64,000 nucleotides of DNA from Kingdonia uniflora (taxonomy: Eukaryota; Streptophyta; Magnoliopsida; Ranunculales; Circaeasteraceae), in the NCBI GenBank assembly GCA_014058105.1, contig JACGCM010000655.1, forward strand, positions 632,501 to 696,500, written 5' to 3'. The notes beneath the pieces were generated by a model. That model was not told the DNA's origin, did not search any database, and worked only from the letters and a program-made list of their open reading frames with translations. Positions within the stretch are counted from its first letter, which is position 1. Each line of letters opens with the position of its first letter. Positions 9,804 through 20,232 of the stretch are shown piece by piece. Position numbers and translations under genes: made by a program.

Positions 9804-9864
9804 GAGCTTGCGCAAGCTTGCGCAAGCTTGCGCAAGCTTGCGCAAGCTTTAAAAAAAAGCTAGA
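9804..9864 (-). repeat. about 61-bp inverted repeat, right arm
   Basis: This is the reverse complement of 9159-9220 with one A fewer in the A run, again with four tandem units. The 583 bases between the arms contain no recognisable gene. Inverted repeats of this size can support recombination in plant mitochondria, though that is not shown here. Confidence 0.9.
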
Positions 9865-10095
9865 AACCAGTGCCATAAGAAATTGACGTTAGTTATTTTG
9901 GCCGTACGCAAGTATGGTGACCGTACGCAACTTGCGTGCGTTGAAACTACTTTCTAAACTACAATCGCCATTCTGAGGTTGACTTCTAAACTACTAAAGG
10001 CTAAATCGACGTTAAAGAAGAAGGTGATGCTGTTATATCTTAGTTATAAATAAGTGGGTTAAAGCGTGAGTGATAGCAAAAAGGTAGTTTAGGAA

Positions 10096-10127
10096 GTTGC
10101 CTAAAAAGTAGTTAGAAGCAAAGGCTA
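10096..10127 (+). repeat. dispersed 32-bp repeat, copy 1
   Basis: GTTGCCTAAAAAGTAGTTAG continuing to AAGGCTA recurs exactly at 23324-23355. Both copies are preceded by GTAGTTTAGGA. Confidence 0.85.
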
Positions 10128-10139
10128 GCGCCGTTATAA

Positions 10140-10145
10140 GGATCC
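10140..10145 (+). mobile_element. GGATCC insertion, first filled copy
   Basis: Six bases flanked by A and T (AGGATCCT), absent from the related sequence at 10267/10268. Insertion is favoured over deletion because AGGATCCT is the usual context of this motif throughout the window. Confidence 0.6.
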
Positions 10146-10196
10146 TTAGTGAGCAAGGAGTTTAGTAGTTTAGAGGTGGAGTTAGCGCCGTTATAA

Positions 10197-10202
10197 GGAT
10201 CC
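10197..10202 (+). mobile_element. GGATCC insertion, second filled copy
   Basis: Same six bases at the same relative site as 10140-10145, between TTATAA and TTAGTGAG. Confidence 0.6.
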
Positions 10203-10280
10203 TTAGTGAGTTGCTAAAGCTAGGGTGCTAGCGACAAGGAGTTTTAAAAGGGTTAGCGCCATTATAATTAGTGAGTAAAA

Positions 10281-13200
10281 GGTGGAGTTCTTTTTTAACA
10301 GAGGAGTGAGAAGGGCTAAAAGAAAAAGCGTGAGCGATAGTCTAAAGAAGGGCGAATGAGTTACTTTAAAAAAACTATGGGTTGATCAACGTAATGTCTA
10401 TTTTTTCGCCGTAATGTCTATTAAAAAAAAAAAAAGATCGCTCTAAACTACAAAAAAAGGAAATCTTTGAAACTTGCGTACGAAAAATAGTGACTTTGGC
10501 CGTACGCAAGTATGGGTTGACTAATCTTAGTAGGATCCTTAAGCCCACCTCTGTTAAAAAAACAGCTCTAAACGGCGTATGCAAGTCTAAACTACTGAAC
10601 CTATTCTAGTGGTTTAGAAAGCTACCTACCCTTAGTAGGATCCTTGCTTTACTTGCCCCTTTGCTTTGGTGTTTTTTTTTCAGAGTCCTGCTAGTGCCTG
10701 AGCTCATGCTGCTATCACTCAGTAGCTTAGAGCGTTCCTCTAAACTACTCTATTTTATCTCTATTTTATCTCTAGCATAGAGTTTCCAAGGCTATTCTTC
10801 GTACGCAAGTTGTGTTAAAAAATAGCTGAAACTCTGGCTTCTTGATCGACTATAAGCCTAGCCTTCGTAGCGTAAGTCAAAGTTGGGCGCAAAGGCACTG
10901 ATGAGATCACGGAGTTTTGCATATCAAAGAAAGAAAAGCTAGTTAGCCTCAAGTGCAGATCGGTGACCAACTAGTTAAATGTAGTTTAGAAGGATCCTCT
11001 AGTTACCTAAAATAGACATTACGGCGTACGCAAGTACAACTCTTATCTTTTTTAACTAGCAATGGGTGTTATGGCTTGAGGAGAGGAATCTGAGGTCTGA
11101 TCTCAAGCAACGGAGGCCAACAATGCCACCTGGGATGAGGTCTAAACTACGCGAGAGCCCGAGAAAAGACGATGGATAATAGGACTTATCCTATAACCAA
11201 CTGAGGATCCTTGGAGGTCAAGGGATCCGTAGTTTAGGGAGTAGGTTTTCTTATTGATGCCTTTACCTTGGAAGCCACGACCGAGCCTACCTTCCTTATA
11301 GCCTTATATACGTCCTATTCTGACTCCAAACATTGGCGAAAGGAAGGATCCTGAGAAGAGAGAAGACAGAGCTCTAAAGCGCACTCCAAAGTCGAAGAGG
11401 AGCAGCTTTCTAAACTACTACCGGGGTGTGGCTGCAGGATGACAATTTCAAAAGGTTTAGGGATCAAATCCAAGACCCACAGCTACAGAGGAAGCATAGG
11501 TAGTGTTTGCAGCGGCGTCTAAGAAGTAGTAGAAGCCCCTAAACTACGTCGAACCAAGCATTATTGATTGAACACTTAGAGCTATTTACCTCCAAGGATC
11601 CTTCCTATAGTGACTCCGGTAGTGACTCTAGTTGTAGTTTAGAAGCTAGAGCTCCTATCGTGACTCTAGTTGTAGTTTAGAAGCTGGAAGCTAGAGCTCC
11701 TATAGCTCCTACATAAAGGAAACCTGAAGCCTTGACCACACAACCAAAGAGATTCTTTGAGGAAGAATAGCCCTTCTGAGTTGGTCTTTTAACTTGCGTA
11801 CGCGGATCTGCACTACGCTTTCTATTCTCTGAACTGGCCACTCTTCCACTTTCTTGTAGCCAAGGCGCCAAAAAGGGGGGTATAGTGGTAGGAGTCAAGG
11901 CTGAATCAAACTCTGCTTCCTTTGGTCTTTTGTTTTCAGGCTCAGCTCGCATCCTTTCGTTTCGTAGTTTAGACATGAGACTAAGGATCACAGTAGTAGG
12001 AGTAGGAGAGTGTGTTTTAGAAAGCGCCCCAAACTACTTGTTGGGAGTTCAAGTAGCTCAGAAGGTGTGAAAGGTACGAAATCCTGAGATCTACGAAGGA
12101 AGCCAGAAATGAACTTGCGTACGTCGAATACGCATTGCAGGTTCCGGAAAGAAGCGATAGGCTTTCAAGTAGCTCAGGAGTTTGAGTTCGGCCTATAGCG
12201 TTAGTCTAGAGTATAGGAATCCTCGGTGAGCAGCCTTAAAAAAAGACATAGCCGAGAATGCTCAAGCTGCAAAGCTACCGATCTAGATAGAATAGAACCT
12301 AAGCGTGATAGGTGGTGGTTTTTTTATGGATAAAAAGACCTAGAAGGAGCCAATGAGCCCAAACCTCCAAATAGCCTAGCGACTATAACTGAGCCAGAAG
12401 GAAAAAAAGCAAAGCGACTAGAACTAGAAACTTAAGTAGCCTGGTGGAAATCCTGCCTTAGTCGCTAGAACATAAGAGAAGCAAAATAGCTCCATCAAGA
12501 AATCTCAAGAAGGTAGTTTAGAAGCGAACCAACATAGCCTGCTGGAGACTTGCGTACGGGGAGATCAGACTCATGCACTCGACAACACACGGCTAGAGAG
12601 CACTATTAAGAACCACCTAAGAAAGCTCCGTAGCCACTTGGAGGGGACTTATTATTGCGCCGCCGGTAGGCTATTCGCGCCATGACTACGGCTAGGGCTA
12701 GAGGAGATGTCCAATGTTTGTCCAGAGTCCATTGCGAGACTAGCTTTGGAGATTGACGCTTACTTGCGTACGGAGAAAATGGAGATGCGCTAGAGGAGGT
12801 TTTTGAGATGCGCTAGAGTTATGTAGGCGAGGTCCAGCTCTTGTCCTTCATTATCATTATCGTAGGGAATGCTTCCAAAGCTATTCTTCGGTAGATGACG
12901 CAGGCGATTGGTCGGGGGTCTTAGTTTTTTCTTCCTCCTTCTAGGTCAGCAGACCAAAGCGATGATGCTACCAACTCTCCAACTGATCCCGACCTACTTC
13001 CTTATACGTGGGCATGGGTGTGTTGGGGCACTCTCCTTTCTTTTACGGAGAAACTGTCCTGTCACTTTCGTTTAGGTTAGTAGAGGAGGGTCTGGTCTGA
13101 GATGAGCATGCTTTACTTCACCTAGGCAACTCAACTAATCAGTGCCTCTAAGCTACTCCTTAATGCTCTTTAATGCTTAAAAACTACTAAACGCATGAAA

Positions 13201-16080
13201 GAAACTGCTTTCCCCCGGGGTGTCTCAGGATCCTTGGCTCTGGCTTGAGTCCTGCTGGTCAGTCTTGCATTGTCTTTCACTCGGCTCCAGCAAAAAGGAA
13301 AGTTTTTCCCAGATAAATAGTGGATGATGGAAAATAGGATCCAAACTACAAACTACGTAATGCCGTTCTTTCATAGTGGGTTTGGCTATACGTGGAGTAG
13401 CGAAGCAAGTCGCCGTACGCAAGTATTTAAAACACTTCAACGCATTAGGGGTGTGCTGTTATGGCTTTGGACCAGCAAAGTCTGAAAGTAAGAAAGAATG
13501 CGCACTTTTGCTTTGCTTAGGCTAGTAATGCCTTGTGCTTAGAACCCATGTACGAATTGTACGAATGATAGGACAAAGATCCTACAGGTGGGCCAAACAA
13601 GCCAAGCCCTGCCCAGTTCGGTGCATTCCGCTCAAGTAGAGTCCACTCCTGACTTGCGTACGCAGAATAGAGGTCCAGATGAGATTGAGGACGACCGAGA
13701 AGAGTATAGGCGACTAGAAAGGTGAAGAATTTTTCTTTCTGGGCTTTAAGCATTGTAGTTTAGAGCGTACGCAAGTTTTCAAAAAAAGCCTTAAAGAGCA
13801 TTAAGGAAAAGAGGCATGAGTAAGGTGATGCGCTCTTTTCCTTAATGCTCTTAGAACTTGCGTACGGGAAGGCTCGGCTGCTTGACAACCTAACCAAGAG
13901 TAGTTTAGACTTGCGTACGGAGACCCATCAGTCAGAAAGCTACTTACAGTCTAAACTACGTAGCTCTCCGTACCAAGATCAATCAGAGGAACCTAGCTGC
14001 AGAGACCGTTGCTATGAGAAGAGTGACGCAGGACCTACCGATGAGTTTAAAAAGAGTGCTGACGCTATAGGTCCTTCCTTTTGAAACTCCCACCTCCATT
14101 TTAAAATAGCTCTCTAACTACTAAAGCCTTCGGCTACCTTCCTCTGGTAGCTTTAGCAACCTCTAACCCTTTTAAACGTACGCAAGTCCGGCTTCAGCTC
14201 ACTATAGACATTACCACTACTAGTTGCGCGTACGTAAGTAAACTACTTTTCCATCATCAAAAACAAGCGCGAGCACCACCTTCTTCGTACGCAAGTTCTG
14301 GCTCTGGCCTCTAAGCTACTTAAAGTAGCAACTGCTTAAACACCTAACTGACGCTACACCTCTTTTCCTACAACTATTTAAAGCCCTCAAACTACAAACT
14401 ACTAGAAGTGGAGGGACACTTGCGTACGTGGAAAAGAAGCTACTTTAAGCTACTTGAAACTTACGTACGGCTACCTTATCCTACCTACAAGGAAAAAGCG
14501 CTATGGCATCACTAAGACACTTAACTCTTTGCATTTCTTAGGCGTCCTTAGCATAGCAAGGATCCTGAATGAGACTTAGGCCGAGATTGATTCAATGCTA
14601 CTTCCCGAGCATGACTCCGCAAAGGAAGAATGAACTGGTTCACTCCGGCATTCCCAATCACACCGTAGCTAGAGAACTAGGCATAGGTGAGTCGCCTAAG
14701 CTTCGTCGCATAGATCAGTACTTCTTTCAACGCCAAGGATCCTAGCACTTTCAAAAGGTCCTCTAAACTACTGAAAGAAGCCACCGCTTGCATACGCGCC
14801 TACGGGGTCGTTCGTCTCGTTCATTGCTTTTGTGGTCGGACGAGTCTGCATTTCTTCGTACCAGGGGGTATTGCTATGGCTATCTCTAGAAACCCACTCT
14901 TTCTAACGCTAAAAAAAAACCAGTAAGAAAATAACAAGGATCCTCAGTGCCTTTCTCGCCGGACTCCTACAGACTCCAAAGTCGACTTGACTCCTAAACT
15001 ACGCTACTTAAATGGGCAATGCAGCTTTAGAGAAAGGTAGTTTAGACGTCAGACCCTTAGCTTCCCGCAAAAAGGCCTCTTAAAGCCTAAATCAGTTGGA
15101 AGATAAAATCTTAGAGCTCTGATTGGTCTCTCGTCGGAAAAGAAGCTATTCATTAGCGCTACCATACCTTATTTAACGCCAAGCTACGTAGCTATAGGCT
15201 TCCTAAACTACACATTTAGAAGGTGTCATCACCTAGGGCTTATGGCTATTCTCTTCTATACTACCTAATAACAACTCCTACTACGGCTTCACCCCGACCA
15301 GCTCTATCTTCTATGCTGGACTTGTTTAGGCTTTCTGGACTGGACTTGCATTCTCTTCTCTATTGTCCTTCATGAGTCAGAGGCTCACAGCGCTCAAGCT
15401 TTTAGCCTAAGCATAAGGGCTTGCTGTCTAAAGGTTGAGTGGTAGACCGGATTCGGGCCTGAAAGTCGCCTCGGGAGAGCTCTTTATTGCTCTCATTCTA
15501 AAACCGTTGGACCTGCCCTTCTTGACTCATCAGCGGATCTCGACCTATGCTCATATCTCTTTGACTTCTAAACTACTTAAAGACCAAGACCTTTAAGTTC
15601 TTCACCGGCTTTTCACTCTGTAAAGATCATCGCTCTTGCTCCCTTCCTCTTATGCAACGTAGTTTAGGGGCCCTTCAAGCTCAGCTCGGCGCATCTATTC
15701 ATGCCTAACCATATACCAGTCTTGGATACGCTATAGACCTATCTTAGACTGTATCTATTCTACTTACTACCTATCTGTTTTTTAAAAATAGCTGTTTTTT
15801 CACAAAAGTAGTTAGAAAGCCTACTGCTTTGCCTGGTGACTCTCTTTGAATCTTTCTTGGCGCTCCTGAAGCCTTGCTTTTTACCGACGCGAAAAGCTAG
15901 GGGAGTGGCCTCTAACTACGCGCCCTTCTTGTCGACTATAACCACAACTACTCGCTATCAATAAGAGCTATTCTTTGGCTCTCGTTCTCTTCTCTTCTCT
16001 GCGCCTATATCTCTAATCTGCGCCTATATCTCTAAGTGGTTCATGAGCCTGTCAGATCATGCTATCGATGCATCAACCGT
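10281..16080. other. gene-free repeat mosaic
   Basis: I see no gene. Motif density is high to about 11000 and near 13400-14500, and lower around 12200-13150 and 14800-16000, where the DNA looks unique but decodes to nothing I recognise. The 104-codon minus frame at 11677-11991 runs through a CTTGCGTAC copy and has no family resemblance. A perfect 11-base CATAAGAGAAG, like the core of dicot mitochondrial promoters, is at 12471-12481 with no gene downstream. Confidence 0.55.
11605..11707 (+). repeat. tandem repeat of CTAGTTGTAGTTTAGAAGCT units
   Basis: Two units share TGACTCTAGTTGTAGTTTAG followed by AAGCTAGAGCTCCTAT; the second has an extra GAAGCTG. The motif GTAGTTTAG is inside the duplicated unit. 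Confidence 0.75.
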
Positions 16081-16084
16081 AGTT

Positions 16085-16148
16085 TAGGATCCTTCCTATT
16101 CCAGCTTTTTTTTTTAAGGAAAGACAGAGAGGAATAGGAAGGATCCTA
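16085..16148. repeat. 18-bp perfect hairpin built around GGATCC
   Basis: TAGGATCCTTCCTATTCC (16085-16102) is the exact reverse complement of 16131-16148; the 28-base loop holds a T run and GGAAAG. Both arms contain GGATCC. Confidence 0.85.
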
Positions 16149-16899
16149 GGAATGAAGCAAAGATCTGTAGGAGGGTTTGGAATGGCAACCAGTCTGAGCT
16201 GTAGTGATAGCGGCAGTAGATTAGAAGTAAAAAAAAAAAAAAAGGCTTCTCTCATTTTACTTTCCTTCGCTACTTAGTAGCTCGACTGGCTAGCTGCGCG
16301 ATCGACTGGTGTATCGGCTAGCTGCGCGACTTCTTTTCTTTATTGCTCTTTATTGCTGGATCTCTGATAGCTCTTTACTCGCCCAACTTCGCTGCTCCTT
16401 CCTCGTTTTCTCCTATGTAGCCTAGACTAGTTGTAGTTTAGGGCCTCCTTCGTAGCCTTCCTTCGTCAGTCGAGTCACTACGTGTCGTCTTATCATCCGT
16501 CTGCTCCACCTTCCTCATGGGTATATATGCCTCTGGCTCTACCACACGGGCGCTTGCCTACTCACTCCGATCTATCAAGCTGACCAGCATCCATCATGAG
16601 TTCACGTCTGCCCTGGACATCTTCAGCTCTTTTCGTACGCAAGTTTGTACGCAAGTTGGCTCGTAGTTTACCGGCTACCTTTTTTTTCTCTTCGTAGAAG
16701 GTTTCCCACCCTGCTCGTCAGCGTTGGAAAAGATCGAATAGGCCGGGAGTGAAGTTGTAGCTTTAGCAACTACCGGTGAAGCACCAATACCCGTCCTGTG
16801 GTCAGAAAGGAGTGAAGCACAGAAGAAAATAGGTCCAAACTACGACCCTCTTAAACTAGGAATAAGAATAGGAAAGCCCGGAACTTGACTAGTAGTTAG
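16149..16899. other. gene-free stretch next to the plastid relic
   Basis: No gene is recognised. A CTATATCTCTAA duplication lies just upstream near 16000-16035, and two partial CTTGCGTAC copies are adjacent near 16630-16655. Whether rbcL homology continues into 16680-16900 I cannot tell; the sequence there does not translate to the rbcL C-terminus. Confidence 0.5.
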
Positions 16900-16926
16900 G
16901 AAAGGGGTAATAGCCTCTCTTTCCCC

Positions 16927-16935
16927 GTACGCAAG
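16927..16935 (-). mobile_element. CTTGCGTAC insertion in rbcL (GKLE|GERE)
   Basis: On the minus strand CTGGAA is followed by CTTGCGTAC and then GGGGAAAGAGAG. Plastid rbcL encodes GKLEGERE here without a break, so exactly nine bases, adding LAY in frame, were gained after the fragment left the plastid. The flanks are A and G. Confidence 0.85.
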
Positions 16936-17280
16936 TTCCAGTTTACCTACTACAGTACCCGAGTGAGTACCAGAGTGAATATTATCTCCCCCAGACATGC
17001 GTAGCGCTTTAGCTAGTACACGGCAATGGCTACCATGATTCTTCTGCTTTTCTTTCATACAAAAACTGCATGCAAGGACAAAGGTTTAGCGGTGGAAGTC
17101 AACCTTTCTCTCGCTTGTCTCAAATGAGACAAGCTAGTATTTGCAGTGAATCCACCAAATCAAATAAGTCGTCTCATGCATTACGATAGGAACTCCCAAT
17201 TCTCTAGCAACTACAGCCCTTTTGCTCATTTCTTCACATGTGGCTGCAGTAGCATTCAAAGAATGTCCTTTGATTTCACC

Positions 17281-17289
17281 GTACGCAAG
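17281..17289 (-). mobile_element. CTTGCGTAC insertion in rbcL (QAE|GEIKGH)
   Basis: On the minus strand GCCGAAAGA is followed by CTTGCGTAC and then GGTGAAATCAAAGG. Plastid rbcL encodes QAETGEIKGH, so nine bases were gained and the frame kept; the threonine codon next to the site is altered too. The flanks are again A and G. Confidence 0.85.
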
Positions 17290-17569
17290 TCTTTCGGCCT
17301 GTGCTTTATCAATTGCTTCGGCACCAAATAGGAAAGGGTCTCTCCAACGCACAAATGGTTGGGAGTTCACGTTCTCATCATCCTTGGTCAAATCAAGTCC
17401 ACCACGTATACCTTCTCTTCGAGTTGCTCTATGTTCATAGCCTTCTCGCGGTAGCTCTTCATCGATGTTACCCACCAAATCAAAGGCTTGCTCAGGAAGA
17501 GACTCCCATTCTCCGGAGTTTCAATCCCCCAATTCTTTCTCTAACTGCTAGACCAAGAGATTTCCCCGG

Positions 17570-17632
17570 CCAAAACTTCTGCTACTTCCCCGGTCAAAAC
17601 TTCTGCTAAAAAAAAACCTGGTCAAAACTTCT
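17570..17632 (-). repeat. local triplication inside the atpB relic
   Basis: The segment CCCCGGTCAAAACTTCTGCT and near-copies occur three times in a row, the last two separated by AAAAAAAAACCTGG. Plastid atpB has one copy, so the amplification and the A run arose after transfer. Confidence 0.8.
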
Positions 17633-17833
17633 GCTACAAAGAAGGGTTCTGATAAGAAAGGCTCACTTTTTCGCGCTCTTGCTACGGTGAAAGGGTCCTC
17701 TTCGGATAACTCGTCCAATCCAAGGATAGCTATAATACCCTGAAGTTCTTTCTAACGTTGCTTGTCCTTTTTGCTTAGCTCTTTGCGCAGTTTCCTAATC
17801 TTCCTCACCAACGATCCGAGGTTGGAGCATAGT

Positions 17834-17908
17834 GGATAGCGTCGCCGTGGTCTCTTACGTATGGATAGCGTCGCGCATTCAAGAAAGAGAATGGGAGAAT
17901 GAACCTCT
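17834..17908. other. 75-bp insertion in the atpB relic
   Basis: These bases interrupt the atpB reading between STST and MLQPRIVG. They contain GGATAGCGTCGC twice, around GTGGTCTCTTACGTAT. The source is unknown to me. Confidence 0.75.
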
Positions 17909-18220
17909 GTTGACGTTGAATCTAAAGGATCTACTGCTGGATAGATACCTTTGGCAGCTAGTCCTCTTGATAGTACGGTAGTAGCATCTCTTTTCCTTTT
18001 TGCGCAAACTATAGACAAACGCGGTCGTCCGCGGGTAGATAAACTGCTTGAATAGAAGTTATGGCTCCCGAAGTTCTTCTTTCTTGCCTCGACCTTTCAC
18101 TATCAAAGCGTTGGAACCTTCGGTTTTTTTACAAAGAGGCCCGGGATCAAGCGGTGTTCGAACTTGCGTACGTGGAGCTAAGTTGACCAAAACCCGTCCT
18201 AGACCTATGCCTGTCTATAG

Positions 18221-18306
18221 AGTCGCACGTAGTTTAGGATCCTTCCTTCCGTAGCTAACCTAAAGTCGCACGTAGTTTAGGATCCTTCCTTCCGTAGCTA
18301 ACCTAA
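18221..18306 (+). repeat. perfect tandem duplication, 43-bp unit x2
   Basis: Copies 18221-18263 and 18264-18306 are identical, begin AGTCGCACGTAGTTTAGGAT and include the GTAGTTTAGGATCC motif pair. Identity suggests very recent duplication. Confidence 0.95.
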
Positions 18307-20060
18307 GTAAAAAGCAATGCATCGGGTCAGAGTTAGCGAAGTGGCACGTGCACCAAAAGAAATAAAAGGTAGTTATAAAAAAGAACGATGGATGTAGTTT
18401 GTAGTTTGGAGTGTGTTTTTTTTTATAAAAAACCAGAGGTCGATGAGCCGATTCTTTTGGCTCTTGTTGGAAGCCGGGGTTTAAAAGGGTTATAAGGTAG
18501 CCGTACGTAAGTTTAAAGATAGGTTTTAAGTAGCTAGAGAGCGTCAGTTAAAGAAGTAAGGTGTAGCTATCTTTAAAAAGAGGTTGTGCTAAAATCATAG
18601 CGCTACTGCTATCTTATCCATCGTTCGCTTTGAGACTCGCTCTAATTGTTGGGCAGACTGCGCCTATGTGTCTGAGGTGTGCTATTAGACATGGTCAAGA
18701 CCAGGAAGTTCTCGGGAGTATCTCTACTTAGGCGCTATGCACTGAACCTAGCCATTTGATAGGCGATGTCGATGTATCTCTATCATCTCTGTTGCCAACG
18801 ACTGCAAGCTCCCGGCTCTCCCATCCGCCCCCCATCTTTGACTTGGCAGCTGGTTGTATGTGTGGTCTTCTCTGCTAGCTGCTACCCTTGAGTTCAGTCT
18901 GCGCACGCATCTCGGGCAGGAGTTTCCCCGGATTTTCCCGCGATCCCTGGACTCCAGATGTCACAGGCCCTTTATGCAAGAGTCGTTCTGTCCTCCGCCT
19001 TCGCTGGTTTCACTTCTTCCTTTTCTACTTGCGTACGGTGAAAAAAAAGGCCTGGCCCTGCTTCTTAGCTCCACTTCAAACTTTTCCGGGGTTTTTTTCT
19101 CTCCACTCTATCAAGGATCCTCAGCAAGAGCACGAGGAAGATAACCTATGGCACCAGGCTCATCTATGCCTCGGCTTTGTTGACTGCCTCTTTGAACCGC
19201 TCAGACACCCTTCTCTGCTATGCTATCTCTTTATCTGCTATATAGAAAAAATAGGAAGCCAATCTTCTCTTTTTTCGGCTATATAGAAAAAATCGGAAGC
19301 CAATCTTTAGAGTCCTTTTCTTCGTACGCAAGTCTTTCTTAGTTGAGCTCGTGAATCCTAGCTTCTTCGGGTTGCATAGAGGGTTCGGGGTGCAGATAGG
19401 GGATAGGGGATAGTGCGCCTCGTAGTTTAGGAACGTATCTCTGAAAAAAAACTATGGCGGCTGGCGGTCTCGATGCATATCAGCGTACGCAAGTCGGGCA
19501 CTCTGGATACCTGCTTCAGTCTCTACCTTATCTACTCAACTAGCTCTACTCATGGTCCTTGCTTCCTAAACTACTCCGCACCTTGGCTGTAGTTTTAGGA
19601 GACTCACTCCTACTGCAGCTGGTCCAGGCTCAACCCCTTTTTTTTCTCTACTTGACTTGAGCCAATCGATGAACTTGCTCTTTTCTTAGTAGATAACACC
19701 GTACGCAAGTTCGGCTACCTCTAGCTTGAAACTCTTCGCTCTTTTCCTTTTCTGCTGTGCGCCATTCTCACAACCTTCAGATTCTCCGGGTTCCTGGTGA
19801 TTCTATAGCTATAGTATACTAGTTTGTCTAAAGACCAGATTAAAGAAAAGCGAAGGTGTTATCTACTAAGAATAGCGTAGATAAAGAAAAGGTAGGAAGA
19901 AAAGGAGTGTGTTGCTTCAGCCATTAGAGAGCGAACACCGGAGTAGTGGTAATGTATATAGAAGGGGGTGGGGCGTCAGTTAAAGGTAGTTTGGACACGA
20001 GACCCACTAAACTTGCGTACGAAAAGAGCGTCACTTGCGTACGTTAAAAAGAGTAGGAAA
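18307..20060. other. gene-free stretch
   Basis: Between 18600 and 19320 common motifs are sparse, and the two overlapping plus-strand frames (18854-19144 and 18888-19286, up to 132 codons) show no domain or family I know. A duplicated GGCTATATAGAAAAAAT segment occurs near 19219 and 19279. Confidence 0.5.
19993..20028 (+). repeat. composite module, copy 4 (short form)
   Basis: GGACACGAGACCCACTAAA, CTTGCGTAC and GAAAAGAG are present; the GACGATGGATAA extension is missing. Confidence 0.85.
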
Positions 20061-20232
20061 TCAAAAGCGAGGAACGATAGGGAGTCAATTGGTGGCTCAA
20101 AGAACGACAGGTCGAAGATAAGGAAGGAAAGAAAAAGCAACGAACAAGGAGGGAACGATAAGGCAAGCAACGAACAAGGAAGGAATGATAAGGCAAGGAA
20201 CGATAAGGAAGCAAGGAACGATAAGGAGTCAA
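20061..20232 (+). repeat. purine-rich minisatellite of AACGATAAGG units
   Basis: Degenerate units (GGAACGATAAGG, AACGAACAAGGA) repeat many times with almost no pyrimidines. The open frame through it (19968-20270) encodes a low-complexity K/N/D/R-rich peptide with NDKA and NEQG repeats. I take that as a by-product of the repeat, not a gene. Confidence 0.8.

Larger units (their letters stand above)
10126..10280 (+). repeat. three related copies, two with and one without GGATCC
   Basis: TAGCGCCGTTATAAGGATCC then TTAGTGAG occurs at 10126-10153 and 10182-10210. At 10253-10275 the related sequence reads TTAGCGCCATTATAATTAGTGAG, exactly lacking GGATCC between A (10267) and T (10268). In the third copy TTTTAAAAGGG (10242-10252) also separates GGAG from TTAGCGCC, which are adjacent in the second copy. 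Two motif families are therefore each polymorphic for presence within 150 bases. Confidence 0.9.
16900..17455 (-). pseudogene. rbcL: plastid-derived rbcL fragment, decayed
   Basis: This is a piece of the plastid RuBisCO large-subunit gene. Read on the minus strand it gives [72 protein letters not shown] and GTVVGKLE. It covers roughly residues 180-340 of about 475. The activation-site lysine and its neighbouring acidic residues (TKDDE) and the loop-6 region lysine (GKLE) are still readable. The middle, from the DYLTGGFTANT region to HAVIDR, is frameshifted and partly lost. A 12-base tandem duplication repeats HSGT (near 16955-16985). CTTGCGTAC interrupts the gene twice. The fragment has no start or proper end and sits beside an atpB fragment on the same strand. 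It is a mitochondrial plastid insertion and cannot make enzyme. Confidence 0.9.
17456..18125 (-). pseudogene. atpB: plastid-derived atpB fragment, decayed
   Basis: This is the C-terminal third of the plastid ATP synthase beta subunit gene. Minus-strand pieces in order are [13 protein letters not shown] (about 18024-18068), [20 protein letters not shown] and PLDSTST (17909-17988), QPRIVGEED (17800-17833), [18 protein letters not shown] (17700-17760), FFVAEVLT (17610-17650) and [15 protein letters not shown] (17459-17505). Damage includes a replaced stretch after PADD that shifts the frame, a 75-base insertion at 17834-17908 holding a doubled GGATAGCGTCGC, a stop codon after GEED, and a three-fold tandem repeat of the CAGAAGTTTTGACCGG region (about 17570-17632) with an A run in it. 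Homology upstream of 18090 is weak. It joins rbcL directly on the same strand, whereas in plastid DNA the two genes diverge. Confidence 0.9.

Noticed and set aside
12471..12481. CATAAGAGAAG, like the dicot mitochondrial promoter core; related CRTAAGAGA at 6215, 25941, 55272 and 57224 (minus)
   Set aside because: About one such 9-mer is expected by chance and no gene lies downstream of any of them. The promoter type is not known for this organism.
18888..19286. 132-codon plus-strand frame
   Set aside because: No recognisable motif, no conserved gene context and an overlapping frame of similar length at 18854-19144.
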